A stretch of DNA of 64,000 nt from Edaphochlamys debaryana (Eukaryota; Chlorophyta; Chlorophyceae; Chlamydomonadales), in assembly GCA_016858145.1 (NCBI GenBank), contig JAEHOE010000026.1:372001-436000 (forward strand). Direction: 5' to 3'. Made by a program: the position numbers and the translations under genes. The notes below the pieces were generated by a model, which searched no databases, was not told the origin of the DNA, and saw only the letters and a list, made by a program, of their open reading frames with translations. Below, piece after piece: positions 1 through 12,000 of the stretch. The number at the start of each line of letters is the position of its first letter. Position 1 is the first letter of the stretch.

Positions 1-3000
1 AGCCCCGCCCGAAGGAGCCCTTGCCACGGGGCAGCGCCTGAGCCACCGTGGCGTTGCGGCCCAGCAGCTCCAGGTACACCTGGGGGGTTGGGGCAAGGTG
101 GTTTGGGGGTGAGGTGGTTTGGGGGTGAGGTGGGAGGGCAGATGGGGGGCTTCGGCGGGGGGTTTCGCGGATGATGAGGGGCGGATGAGGTGGGGGCCAG
201 GGCTCGTGAGGTGCGTGCGTACATGCTTGAGTGACAGCGGGGTGGCACACAGGCAGGCTCTGTTGAGGCAGTCGAGGCTAGGCGACCTCTCACCGTGGTG
301 CCTCCCAGGCCGGCGTTCATTCGGTCGGCCGTGAAGACCTTGATCTTGTAGCCGTACGCGTTGGCATGCTTGCCCTGCCGCCGCTTGAGGGGGACCTCCA
401 TGAAGCCGGCGTCGACGTTCGGTTGACCGTTGGCCAGGTGACCGTTGGAGTGGCCGTTGGCGTGCGGGCCGGAGCCGTTGGCGTGCGGCCCGGCCGCGCC
501 GCCGTTGGAGGCTGCCTTGGGAATGAGGGTGTCGTAGCCCACCTGCGCAGAGTCGGGCCTGCGGGGGGCGGCGGTGGCGACAGGAGGAGACGGAGGTGGA
601 GTGAGAGAGCGGCAAGTTCAGGGGGGGTGATGCAGCGTGCGGTGCTGGGGGACGCAGAGTGCCTTCGCGGAGGCCGGGTGGTGTTGCGTGGAGGCGAGGG
701 CAGGGCCAGCCGGCGAACCCGCAAGGCATGGGACCGTGGACACATCCCCCCCCGCGGCTCCCCCACGTTGTCCTCTCCTTCAGCTCTTATAAATGTTCAA
801 GGTCACCTCCATGTTGGGCCCCCAACCCCTTAGTCATCGCACGGTCAATACCCGCCCCACCTGACCGCCTGCCCCTGCGCCTCCAGCAGCTCCTCCTCCG
901 TCATGGACGCCACGGAGCCGCTGTCATCGCCGGAGCGGGGGAACTCGTACTCCTGGCGGGTGGGGGGTGGGCGGGGGTGTATGAACGCGGGGTGGACGGA
1001 TTGAGGCGCATGACCATGGGAAGGACACTTTGCAGCCGACATGAGCAGGCAGGGCACGCTTGCCCGCCCAGCTGTTTACGGTGCTCCGGCGTCCCGGCTT
1101 ATGATGGCTCCCCTTGGCGGCGTTATTGCCCTGCCCTGGTCCCTGCCCTGTCTCACCTCTGCGTACTCGGCCCACGACACTCGCTTGCGGCTGGTCCCCA
1201 GGAAGTCCACCCCACAGGCGGAGCTGGCCAGCGCGGGCGGGCGCACGCCGCCGGGCGCGTACAGCGACAGCGACGCTGCTGACGTGGCGGACAGCTCGCT
1301 GCCCTCCACGGACAGCTCCGAGGCGAGATCGTCGTCGCCGCCGCCGGAGACCCGCACGCGGCGGCGGCCGGAGCCGAAGGAGTCGAGTGAGCCCTCCGGC
1401 TCCAGGCCGCTGGCGGAGGCCCGGCGGCCGCCGCCGCCGGCCGTGAAGCTGTTGCTGGCGGAGGCGCCGCCGTTGGCAGAGCCGCTGCCGCCGCCGCTGC
1501 TGCGGCGGTTGACGGGCGGGGTGGGCGGGAGCGCCTGGCGGCGGCTGGTGGCGGCGGCGCCGGTGGCGCTGGCGTGGGCGAGGGAGGTGAAGGGCGGGTC
1601 GGAGTCGGCGGCATCGTCGAGGGAGGAGGAGAGGCCGCGGCGGGGTGCGCCGGGCGGCAGCGGCGGCCGGGGGCTGACGAGGGCGGGGTTGAGCGGCGGG
1701 AGCGACGCACCGCCGCTGCGGGCGGAGACGGGACCCAGACTGAAGGCGGCGCTGGTGGACAGAAGTCCATCCACCTCCTCAATATCCTCTTCGAGGACAA
1801 CGCCAAAGCCCGTAGGCACATTGGAGGCGGCACGGGGTTTGGCCTGCGCGCCGGCGGCCGTGGCAGCTTCGGTCGCACTCGCGAACGCGGAAAGGCCGCC
1901 TAGGCTGGGCTTGCCGGCGCCACTGGGGCCTGCGCCGGGGCCCGAGCCTGGCCCGGTGGGGCCCGCTTTGGGCCCGGAGCCCTGACCCGCGCCGCCTTTG
2001 GCGCCGCTGCTGCCAGCGCCGCCCTTTCCGGCAGCGCCGCCCGAGGTTCCGGCGGCGCCGCCACGGCCCCCACGCGGTGAGTCATCGTCCCCGTCATCCT
2101 CCTCGTCATCATCTTCGCTGGACGTCTCCTCGGTGTCATCCTCCTCCTCCTCCGTCTCGCCCTCCTCGTTCTCCTCCTCCTCCTCGACCTCCTCTGCAGC
2201 GCTCGCACTGCAGTGCACGCTGCCCCCACCGCCACTGAAGCCCCCCTCGCTCTGCTCCCGACCAAGCGAGAACGGACCCGTCGCCGCCGCCCCGCTGGCG
2301 GCGCGCTTGGCGGGGGAATAGATGGCTTCCAAGGCAGACATGCGGCTGGCGCTGCTCCGTCCGACTGCGAGGCCGCTGAACTCCCGTTCGTACAGCCCGT
2401 CATCGCCGTACGGATCGGCGGTGGAGCCGCCGCGGCGGAGCTCCGCGGCATCCGGCGAGTTGTGCTCGGATGAGTCAACGTCCATTGACTCATCGCCCGC
2501 CGCCGCCATGCCCGTACGGTACGGCCCGCCGCCGCCACCCGCACCGTGGCCCGTGTTGATGCGCAGGGCCTTCCCAGACGGACCCTGGGACCGCGGCGGC
2601 CGGCCGGATGCCGGCGGCGCCAGCACTGGCGCCGCCCCTGACGAAGACGGCACGGAGCTGCGGCTGTTGGGGCCGGACGCGGCCGCCGCAAGGCCGCCCA
2701 GGCTCGAGGCAGAAGCGGAGGCGGCGAGGCGGGAGAGGCTGGCTTCGCGGCTCACGGGCAGGTCCAGGCCGCCGTCTAGGCGCACGACCTTGCCGCCGCG
2801 CATGCCGCCGCGCACCCAGTCCCGCACCTCGAAGCTCCACTCCAGCCCCGTCATGAGCTGCTCCACCGCCACGCTCTCCACGTACCAGGAGGAGCTGTGG
2901 CCCTCGCCTGCGCGGGTTGGCGGGTTGCCGGGTTGGTCAGTTGGTTGGTTGGTCAGGTGGGTGGGCGTAGTGGAGGAGACGAGGTAAGGCGAGCATCGTT

Positions 3001-6000
3001 CAACACAGCTTGGTGGGGGCGATGCAGGCGGCTAGGGTAACTGACTCGCTGTACGGGCGTACGAACGAGGCGGACAGATGGACTCACCGGCGTGCCAGAT
3101 GAAGATGGCCGAGAGCTCCCCGAGGTCGGCTGCCGTGTCGACCATGAAGTCATCAGCGGAGCCGGGGGCGAAGCAGTCGCCATCGAAGGCGCCGTCATTG
3201 CCAGCAGCGCCCGCCTGGCGTGCGCTCGGACGCAGCTGAGCCACGTGCGTCGCCTCGGTGCCGTACAGCGTCACGCGTACGGCGCTCTCGCCCGTGCAGC
3301 CGCAGCCGCTGCGGTCGCCGGTGACGATCTGTGGTGGGGTGGTTGGGGTGGAGGCAAGGCGAGTGCAGCGTGAGGCACAGACAGGCGAGTGGGCCGTGCG
3401 AGACACGGAGCAAGAAGCGGGTAAGCTGGCAGCACTCGAGCCTTGCGGCACAGGTGCCAGGCAGCACGTTAAGCATCGACAAGACAGGCGCGGCAAGCAG
3501 GGCACTCACGCTGATGCGGTACGCCCCGCTGCTGGTGGAGAGATCGCCCACGGAGAAGGCAAACGGCACTGCAGGCACAGCCTGCTCCTCCTGGCGACTG
3601 ATCTGGGCCTCCCGGACGTCCGAGGCGCCGCCAGCCGCCGCCTGCGCCCCGCCACGGCCGCTCCGGCCGCTCGCGCCACGGCTGCCCAGGCCGCGCGGCA
3701 CCGAGGCCTCCTCCGACAGGCCCCCCACGGACTCGGAAGCAGAGATGCCAGACATCCCGCTCCGCTCCGCCGCCAGCTCCGCTCCCCCGCCCGCGCTCGC
3801 GCTCGCGCCTGCACCCGTGCCTAGGGCCCCCTTACTGTCACCGGCGCCCAAGGGCCGGAACACCTCAAGCTCCATGGAGGAGTCATCCGAGTAGAGCAGC
3901 GAGCGGCCCAGGGGGGCGGCGCCGCCCTCGGCGCCTTCGCCCGCGGCGGGCGCCGCCGGCGGCGGCGCGCCGGACAGCGGCAGGCCGCCGGCGCTGCTGC
4001 TTCCAGAGGTGCTGGACGCATCATCGTCATCATAGAACTCGAGGGAGCCGTGCACGAGAGGCTCGCCGCCGCTGGCGGAGCCGCGGGTTACGCGGCCCAC
4101 GCCTGTGCCGCTGGCGTCGGTGCTGCGGCGCCTGGGCTCGCGAGGCGACGGCGGCGCCGCGCCTGAAGCGGATACAGAGGCGCTGGCGGAGGCCGAGGCG
4201 GGGAGGGAGCCGAGGGGCTGGGCGCTGTGGCTAGGGTCGGCACTGGGCCGGCCGTCGCCGTCACGTGGGCTGAGGATGGAGGCGGCTGTGTCCTGGCTGG
4301 GCCGGTGCGTGCGGGGGCTGGCAACGGGCGGGAGGTCGCCGCCCAGGCGGCTGCGGGGGCTGGGCAGGGGGTTGCGGGGGCTCAACCCGGACGTGGCCCC
4401 GTCGCCTGCAGCCGAGGCGCTGCGGGGGCTGATGCCCGGGGCGTCCATCGCCGGCAGCCGGTTGCGGGGGCTGAACATGGACGTGGCTTTGCCCGACAGC
4501 ACATCCGCGAGCCGGTCAGCCTCCGCCGAGACGTCGGGGTTGAAGCCCAGGGAGGAGCCGCTCGGCTCCACGCCCAGGCCGCTGGCAGTTGAGACGCGGG
4601 CCAGGGGCCCGGCGTCCCGCGGCGACAGCATGGGCTGCAGCGGCCCAGGCATCGGAGCCAGCGGTGCGGAGCGGCTTACGCCCGCCTCCGCCACGTCTTC
4701 TTCCTCCTCCACAGCCTCGGCTTCCACCCCTGGCTCCGTCTCCGCCTCGGCCGCAGAGCCCAGGCCGGAGATGCCCGAGGCTTCCGCGGAGGGCAGCTCC
4801 GGCCGCTCGTCTTCCTCCGGCACCGCCGAGGGGCCAGCGGGGGCCGCCACGCGGCCCGTCGCCAGGTAGCTACCCGAGCGGGAGAAGTCCAGCGACCGAG
4901 TCACGCCCAGGGCCTCAGCATCGGCACTGGCGGCAAACATGGCCGCTGCGGCCTCGTCCTCGTCCTCCTCAAGCAGGCTGGTGGCGCCATCGGGTGGCGC
5001 TACCAGTGCAAGGCTGTCCTCAGACTGCAACTGCAGGCTGGAGCGGCTGACGCCAGCGGAAGGCGCCGGCTGAACAGAACCTGGCCGCGAACCCGGGATG
5101 GAGCGAGAGGACGAGGCTCCGGAAGGCGGCTGCGGGCCCGAGGGCGGCCTAGGGATGGAGCGGGCGGAGGAGCCGCCTGAAGGCGGCGCTGGGCCGGGCC
5201 GGCCTGGCGGCGGGGCGGCACGGGAGGCCGCGACGCCGGCGGCGGCAGCCTCGCCGCCGCTCGAGCGAGGGAGCTCGGGCGGGGCTTCGAGGGGCTCGTC
5301 GTCGTCGTCATCAGCGCCCAGCCCAAACAGCCCGTCGGAGCCGGCGCCCTGCCCTGGCTCGCCGCCGGGCATCGAGATGGAGCGATTGCTGGGCTCCGCT
5401 GCGGCCGAGCCCTCGCCGCCCGACCCCGCTGCCTCTTCCGCTTCCGCCTCCGCATCCACACCCTCCGCCGCTGGTGTGGCCTCCAGGTCAGCGCCGCCGA
5501 GCTCCGGCTCTGAGTCCTCCAGCACGAGCTCCTCGTCGGCCACCGCGTACACCGCCTCGTCGTCGCCGGGCTCTGACCCAGCGCCGTCGACCGCGGACTG
5601 CAGCTCCGCAGCTGAGGGCGCAGCGCGCGCCGCCTCGGCCCCGCCGTCATCCTCCGCTGCCTCGGGCTCCGAGTCAAAGCCGCTGCCCGCTGCGGCATCG
5701 ATGCCCTCCTCGTCTGCCTCGCCCTCGCTCAAGGGCCCCGCCTCCAGCTCCTGGTCCAGGTCGCCCTCTGCCTCCAGCTCTGGCTCAACCTCCAGCTCAG
5801 CATCCAGCTCGGCAGCTTGCTCCTCATCTGCCTCCAGCTCTGCCGCTGCCTCGGCCTCCAGCTCAGCATCCGCCTCAGCGTCCGCCTCCGCCTCGAGCTC
5901 GGCCTCTGCCTCGGCTTCCAGCTCTGCGTCGGCCTCAGCCTCGAGCTCTGCTTCGAGCTCCGCCTCCGCCTCCACGTCTGCATCCACCTCGAGCTCCGCC

Positions 6001-9000
6001 TCCGCCTCGGCATCCGCGCCCACGGCTGCCTCCAGCTCAGCCGCAGCCTCGGCTTCCGCATCTACATCCTCGCCCTCAGGCGTAAAGCCCAGGGTCCGAC
6101 GAGAGGGCGCGGCGGTGGTGACGGCATCAGCGTTCTCAAACACGTCCTCATCGTCCTCCAGCTCCTCGCTCTCGAAGATGCCCTCCCCGCTGCCGTCATC
6201 AGAGGCAAAGAAGCTCGTTGCCTCGACGGTGGCGGTGGTGGGGCCGGTGACGGCCGCAGCTGCGGCGGCGGCAGCGGCAGCCGCAGCGGGCGCGGGCCGG
6301 CGGAACAGGCTGCGGTTGCTGGTGGTCCCTCCAGGACTGATGGAAGGGCTAGCCGACGGGCTAGCGGAGGGACTGGCGGAAGGGCTGGCGGAGGGGCTGG
6401 CGGAGGGGCTAGCGCCTCGGCTGACGGGGGCGAAGAAGGCGGCCTCGTCGGTCTCCGCTGGGGGCTGGAGGAGGTCGCCCAAGCCTCGAGAGGAGGTCTT
6501 GGAGGGCTGCGGCGGAGGGCCCTGCTCGTGACCGAGCGAGGAGCGAGCCGACGGGGCCTGGGAGGTGTGCGCAGGCGCCTCGTCCTCCTCCTCGGCGGCC
6601 GCGTCCTCCTGCTCAGCGGCCACAAACAGCTCGGCCGCCACGGCACCGTCGAGCTCCTCCTGCTGCCCTGCCTCCAACTCCTCCTCCTCATCCAGAGGCT
6701 CGTCCTCCACCGGCTCCTCCTCGAAAGGCACCTCCTCCTCCTCGTCCTCCTCCTCTGCCGCCTGCTCTTGGCCGCTGGCGCGGCTCCAGACGCCCTCAGA
6801 GCCCGCACGCGCCAGCCCCTGCGCCGCCGGCGCAGCAGCAGTAGCAGCAGCAGCTGCAGCCCCTGCCGACCCCTCATCAGGCGCAGATGAACCAATGCTG
6901 CTACCGCCTTCGCTGCCGTCCCGCGCCAGGCCCGCTGCTGCCGCGGCCGCAGGGCCCTGGAAGGCGTCCAAGGCAGCACGCTCATCGCCCTGCCCCTCCA
7001 GCAGCGAGGCAAGGCCGCGCTTGGAGGGCGTCTTGAGGACCAGGCCCGGGTCCACCCCGGAGCTGCTCACGCGAATGGGCTGCGGGTCGGGGTTGTTTGC
7101 GGACGGCTCACGCGAGAGACCGGCGCTGCCAGCGATGGAGCCGGCGCGGCTGCCAGCCATGCCGCCGCCCGGGCTGCCATCGGCCGGCTCAGAGCTCAAC
7201 GCCGGTGACGGCTCAGAGCCCGTGGGCACGGAAACCGAGCCCGACGCCGTGCTGACGGAGGTGGGGGCACGCGGCCGGGCGTTCTCGTGCGCGCTGAGGG
7301 AGTCGAGCGGGTGCATCTCGGGCGCTGGCCGGGAGACAAGGTCGCATAGCTCGCTGTTGCGGGGCTCAAAGCCAGGCTCAGCGCCCGAGGCGGAGCCTGC
7401 AGCGCCGGGGATGACCATTGGCGCGGGCGCCAGCAGCTCAGCAGACACCGGGTCGCCGGCGGACTCGGCAACCGCCTCGCCCCGCCGACTACCCATGTCC
7501 GGAAGCTCGCCGATGGACATTCCCGAGAAGCCACTCGTCTCGGAGTCCTCTGCATCCATGCCCTTCTTGGATGTGGTCCGGCTGCCGCCGAGGGACGGCA
7601 GGGCCGAGCCGCCGTGGGGCTTGACGGAGGGCAGAGCGGAGGACTGGGCGTGGGCGTGGGGGAGGCTGGGGGCACCGCTGCCGCTGAGGCGCGCGGGCGG
7701 CAGCTCGCGTGGGCTGGGCAAGGAGGGTGCTGCTGCGGAGCCGCTGCCGCTGTGGCGCGCTGGCCGGTCGCCGGGGCTGACCTGGGCTGCGCCTGCGCCG
7801 CCGCCTGACACAGACGGGAGGTTGCCTCCGCGCAGAGGCGCAAGAGGCGCGAGAGGGGCCAGCCGCCGGGCTGAGATGTCTCCAGACGTGGCGGCAGGAT
7901 CGTCGCCGGCCACCGAGGCCAGCGAGCGGCGGGAGTCCCCAGCGGCCACGGATGGAGCCAGTGCCGAGCCGCCGCCGATGCCGGCGGTGCTGAGGCGCAG
8001 CGGAGGGACCAGCGCGGCCTGCAGGAGCCATGCAGCAATTGATATAGTGAGCAGCAAGTCGATCGGGCGCACCGCTTGTAGCTGAGGCCAAAGGATGTAC
8101 CCTTGCAAGTGAACCATGTAAAAAATAGCACAGTGCAAGCTATGCTGCCGAACGAGTTGGCGTTTAGAAACCCCAGTCAATTTCATCATGCTCACCGGCA
8201 GCTCGCCGCTCAAGTTGCCGCTGAGGTTGCCGCTGAGGTGGCCCGGAGGTGGCCGTAGAAGTGGCGGCGTGAGGTCCAGGTTGCGGCTCGAGGAGAGCCC
8301 GCCCGAGATCGGGGCCAGCGGGCCGGGCCCACCGGGGCCCGGCACAGCCCCCAGCGGCGGCAGGGCCTTGCGCCGCAGCAGGTCTCCGCTGGTGGAGAGG
8401 AGCGCAGCGGCGGAGCCGGAGACCTGGAGCGGCGCCAGCGGCGCGTTCAGGTTCCCGCTGGTGCTGAGGGCGGCCTGCTGGTCCGCCTCACCACCGCCAG
8501 CGGGCGCCGGGGCGCTGCCGCCAGCGCTGGGCTTGGCCTCAGCAGTTGCAGCCAACGGCGCGGCAGCGCCAGCGGCGGGGGATAAGACGGCCGCAGCGGC
8601 CAGGGCAGCGGCCATGCGGGACTTGGACTGGCTCGGCTGCGGACCGGAGCTGGTGCCGCCGATGGACGGAGCCGCGGCGGAGCCCCCGGCCGAGGTGGCG
8701 GCGGTGGGCGCGGCCCACACCATGTCATCCTCATCCATGTCATGGTCGAAGCCCGAGGGGTTGATGCCTGGCTCCAGCTCAATGTCCTCGTCCACGTTCT
8801 CGCTGACGCTGCTGGCGTCATCGCCCCCGCCGCCGGTGCTGTTGCCGGCGGCTGCCTTGGTGCTGGCCGGCGCGGGGCCAGGCGCCGCTGCCTTGGGCGC
8901 GGCCTTGGCGGCCGCGGCACGTGCTGCCTCCGCCGCCGCAGCGTCCGCGGCGGCCACGGCGCGTGCCGCCTCGGCCTTGATTGCCTCGGCCTTGCGCGCC

Positions 9001-12000
9001 TGCTCGGCCTTCTCCGCCTCGGCCCGCTTGGCGCGATCCGCTGCGTCAGCCTCCAGCTCTGCCAGGGCAGAGTCGAAGTCTTCCTCCTCGGGCTCGGGGG
9101 CGGCCTTGGCGGAGGTGGCGCTCGGCGCAGAGCGCGCCGCCGCAGCGCCGGCGCCAGGCTTGGTGGAGGTCAGGCCCGCAAGCTCCAGCACGTCCGCATC
9201 ATCCTCATCGTCGAAGCCGCTTCCAGCCTCGCCCTCGTCGGCCTCCTCAGCCCCTGCTGCCTCCGGCCCAGCCTCGGCCTCCTGCTCGCCCTCCTCCGAC
9301 TCGGTATCGGCGCCGGCGCCAAGCAGAGCTGCCACCTGCTCAGCGTTACCGTCGTCCTCGTCGCTGTCCCCTGCCGCCTCAACCGCTTCCTCCTCCTCAG
9401 CGACCTCAAGCTCCTCCTCCTCCTCCTCGGCACCTCCCGAGCCCAGGATAGCAGCGACGCCGCCGTCATCCCCCTCGATGCCCGCCGCGCCATCCTCATC
9501 AGCGAAGAAGTTATCCTCGCCCTGCTCGGCAGCAGCAGCAGCAGCAGCGGCACCCGCCGCCGGCTCGTCGCCAGCAGACGACGTCTCCTCGTCTTCCTCG
9601 GCAAACTCGGGGTTGCCCATCCACAGCTGCCGACCGCGCTCAGCCCGCTCGTGCGTGTGGTCGTACACGCCGCCCTCGTCGCCGCTGCTGAGCGAATGCT
9701 CCTCATCAGCCGCACCGCGCCGGTACGTCATCTCACGGCCCAGGCCCGTGGGGTCGGCGAACGCCTCGTGCTCCTCCTCCTCCTCGCCGCTGCTGATGGA
9801 GTGCTCCTCATCCACAGCGCCTCGCCGGTACGTCGTCTCGCGGCCAAACACGGCCGGGCCGCCGGCCGTGGAGCCGCGTCGTGGCGGGCCCTCGTCCTCA
9901 AAGTCGCCGGACAAGCCCAGGCCGGTGCGGGCGGCCTTGATTGCTGCCACGGGACCAGCAGCGATGACTGGCTCTGGCGGGGGCTGATCCTCGCCCGTAG
10001 GCGTCGGCGGCAGGCTGCGGCTGGTACCGCCAGCGGACTGGACTGCCTGGCGGAGCCCAGCAATGCCCACAGCGCCGACCGCAAGCGCGGCGGCGCCGCC
10101 AGGCGACGCCTCCGCCAGGGGCTGGTCCATGTCCGCATCATCGCCTGCCTTTGCAATCTGCAGCGCCGCCACGGTTGCCGCCGTGGGAGCGGCCCCCAAG
10201 GAGGAGGTGCGAGGCGACATGGCGGGCGAGGCGCCATCGTGGAAGGCGTGGTGAGAGGGCGTGGGCCCCACGCCGCCGCCGCCCGAGTTGGCGGCGCTAC
10301 GACGGCCGACGGTTGAGGAGCCCGCGTCGCTAGTCTTCTGATTGGCAAGCTGCTCATAGTACAGGGCCTTGTCCCTCACCGAGGCCTCCTCCGCGAGCGT
10401 TGGAGGAACGGGCGGCAGGCCCTGGGGATCCAGGGCACGCGACCGCACGCCGGCGCCTGCGCCGGCGCTGTAGGTGGGCGAGAAGAGCGGGTTGCCGTGC
10501 GCGGCGCTGGGTGGCATGGCATGGCTGGGCGTGACGTGGGCCAGCGCGCCCTCGGGCGGCGCGCCGCCTGCCGAGGTGCTGTCAAGGTCCCCGTCCGAGC
10601 TGAACAGGGGGTTGAGGATGGCTTGGGAGCCGGGCACGCCCGAACGCGCCGCGGGCAGGTGCAGGCCGCCCACGCCGCCGCGGGCGGGCGTGGCCGCCAC
10701 GGCGGCGGCAGCCGCGGCCGTCGCGGGCAGCGTTGCCACCTGGCCCTCCAGCTTCTGCAGCCCCTCCTGCAGCTCCTCAATCGCCGCGTTCTGGCCCCTC
10801 ACGTCGGCTGCCATGCGGCCCAGCTCCGTGGCGCTTTTGGTGCTGGTGGCAGCAACGTCGGCCAGCTGCTCCGCCAGGCGGCCAGAGTCCTGGGCCAGGG
10901 ACTCGAGCGCCTCCTGCACCTGCGACAGCTCGTACGCGAGCTCCTCGGCGCGGCTGCGTGCCTCGATGGCGGCCTGCGGGAGCAGAGAGGTGTCGCGGAA
11001 GGGGTATGAGTGGAAGGAGGTGAGTGAGGCGGAGAAGTAGTATGCGCATAGCTGGAGGCTTGGCTGGCCGGGTCTGAGAGGCGACGCAGGTGCAGCGTGC
11101 TTGATTGCCAGAGGGCTTGCAGGTTGACCCGTTACGTACGCCGTTGGGAAACCCCCAGACGCCCAGGACAAGCCCAGCGCCCCTCTTTTGATCCTGTCCA
11201 AACGCACCTGCCCGTCGCGGCTGGCGGCTGTGAGCAGCTCGCTGAGTGCGTGCACCTTGGCATCCAGCGCCTCCAGCCGCTGCTGCTGCTCGGCGGCGCT
11301 GGAGGAGACCTGCGGGCAGGAAACAAGGCGCCGGGCGGGGAGGGCAAAGGTGAGCACCATTGGATGACCAATGTGGCTCGGGTAAGCTATGCTTCGCGCT
11401 CTAGCATTTGGCCGACAGGGCCTGCCCTCTGGCGGATCTCCGCATCTGCGCCTCAGCTGCCCAGCCCACGCCTCTCACCCGCTCCTGCAGCTCCGCCAGC
11501 TGCTCGCGGACCTCGTCGCTCAGGCCCGACTCCTCGCCTTCCTCCGCCGCCTGCCCGACCGACCGCTGCTCCACCGCCGCCACGCGCTCGCCCAGCTGGC
11601 GGCTGCTGGCGGCGCGCGCCTTGGCGGCGTCGCTGGCGGCTGCGGCTGCCTCCAGCGCCGCCGTCACGTCCTCGCCCTGGGCCTCCAGCTTCTGTGCCAG
11701 GTCCTGGGCCCGGGCATCGGCGTCGTCGGCCTTCCTGCAGGCCTCGTCAGCCAGGCCGGAGGCGCGGTCAATGCCGTCCTGGAGGGGGGTTAGAGCACGG
11801 GGAGGGGATAGGAGGGGGATGGGAGAGGTGGTTGCCGATGGGAATGCGCAATGGTGCGCTACAGAGTTGAGGAAGGTACGTGAAGCAAGGGGCGGGTTGA
11901 GAGAAGTGATTGCCGGTGAAAATGCGGGATGGTGGGCCACGGGTGCAAGGAAGGCACCCTGCGCCACGGGGTCAGCTCTTCGGGCAAGGCGGGTGGCTGC

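Noticed and set aside
543..544. Acceptor CTGCGCAG at 543-544 for the exon ending at 294 of the giant gene
   Set aside because: It would break phase with the preceding exon (861-952). The acceptor at 559-560, with a stronger pyrimidine tract, keeps the frame into the second PLAT domain.
8188..9987. Long plus-strand open frame antisense to the giant gene (about 600 codons), and similar ones at 5098-6531 and 6565-8085
   Set aside because: They are Ser/Ala-only shadows created by GC-rich codon bias and simple repeats of the minus-strand exons; no domain, splice context or regulatory signal supports them.
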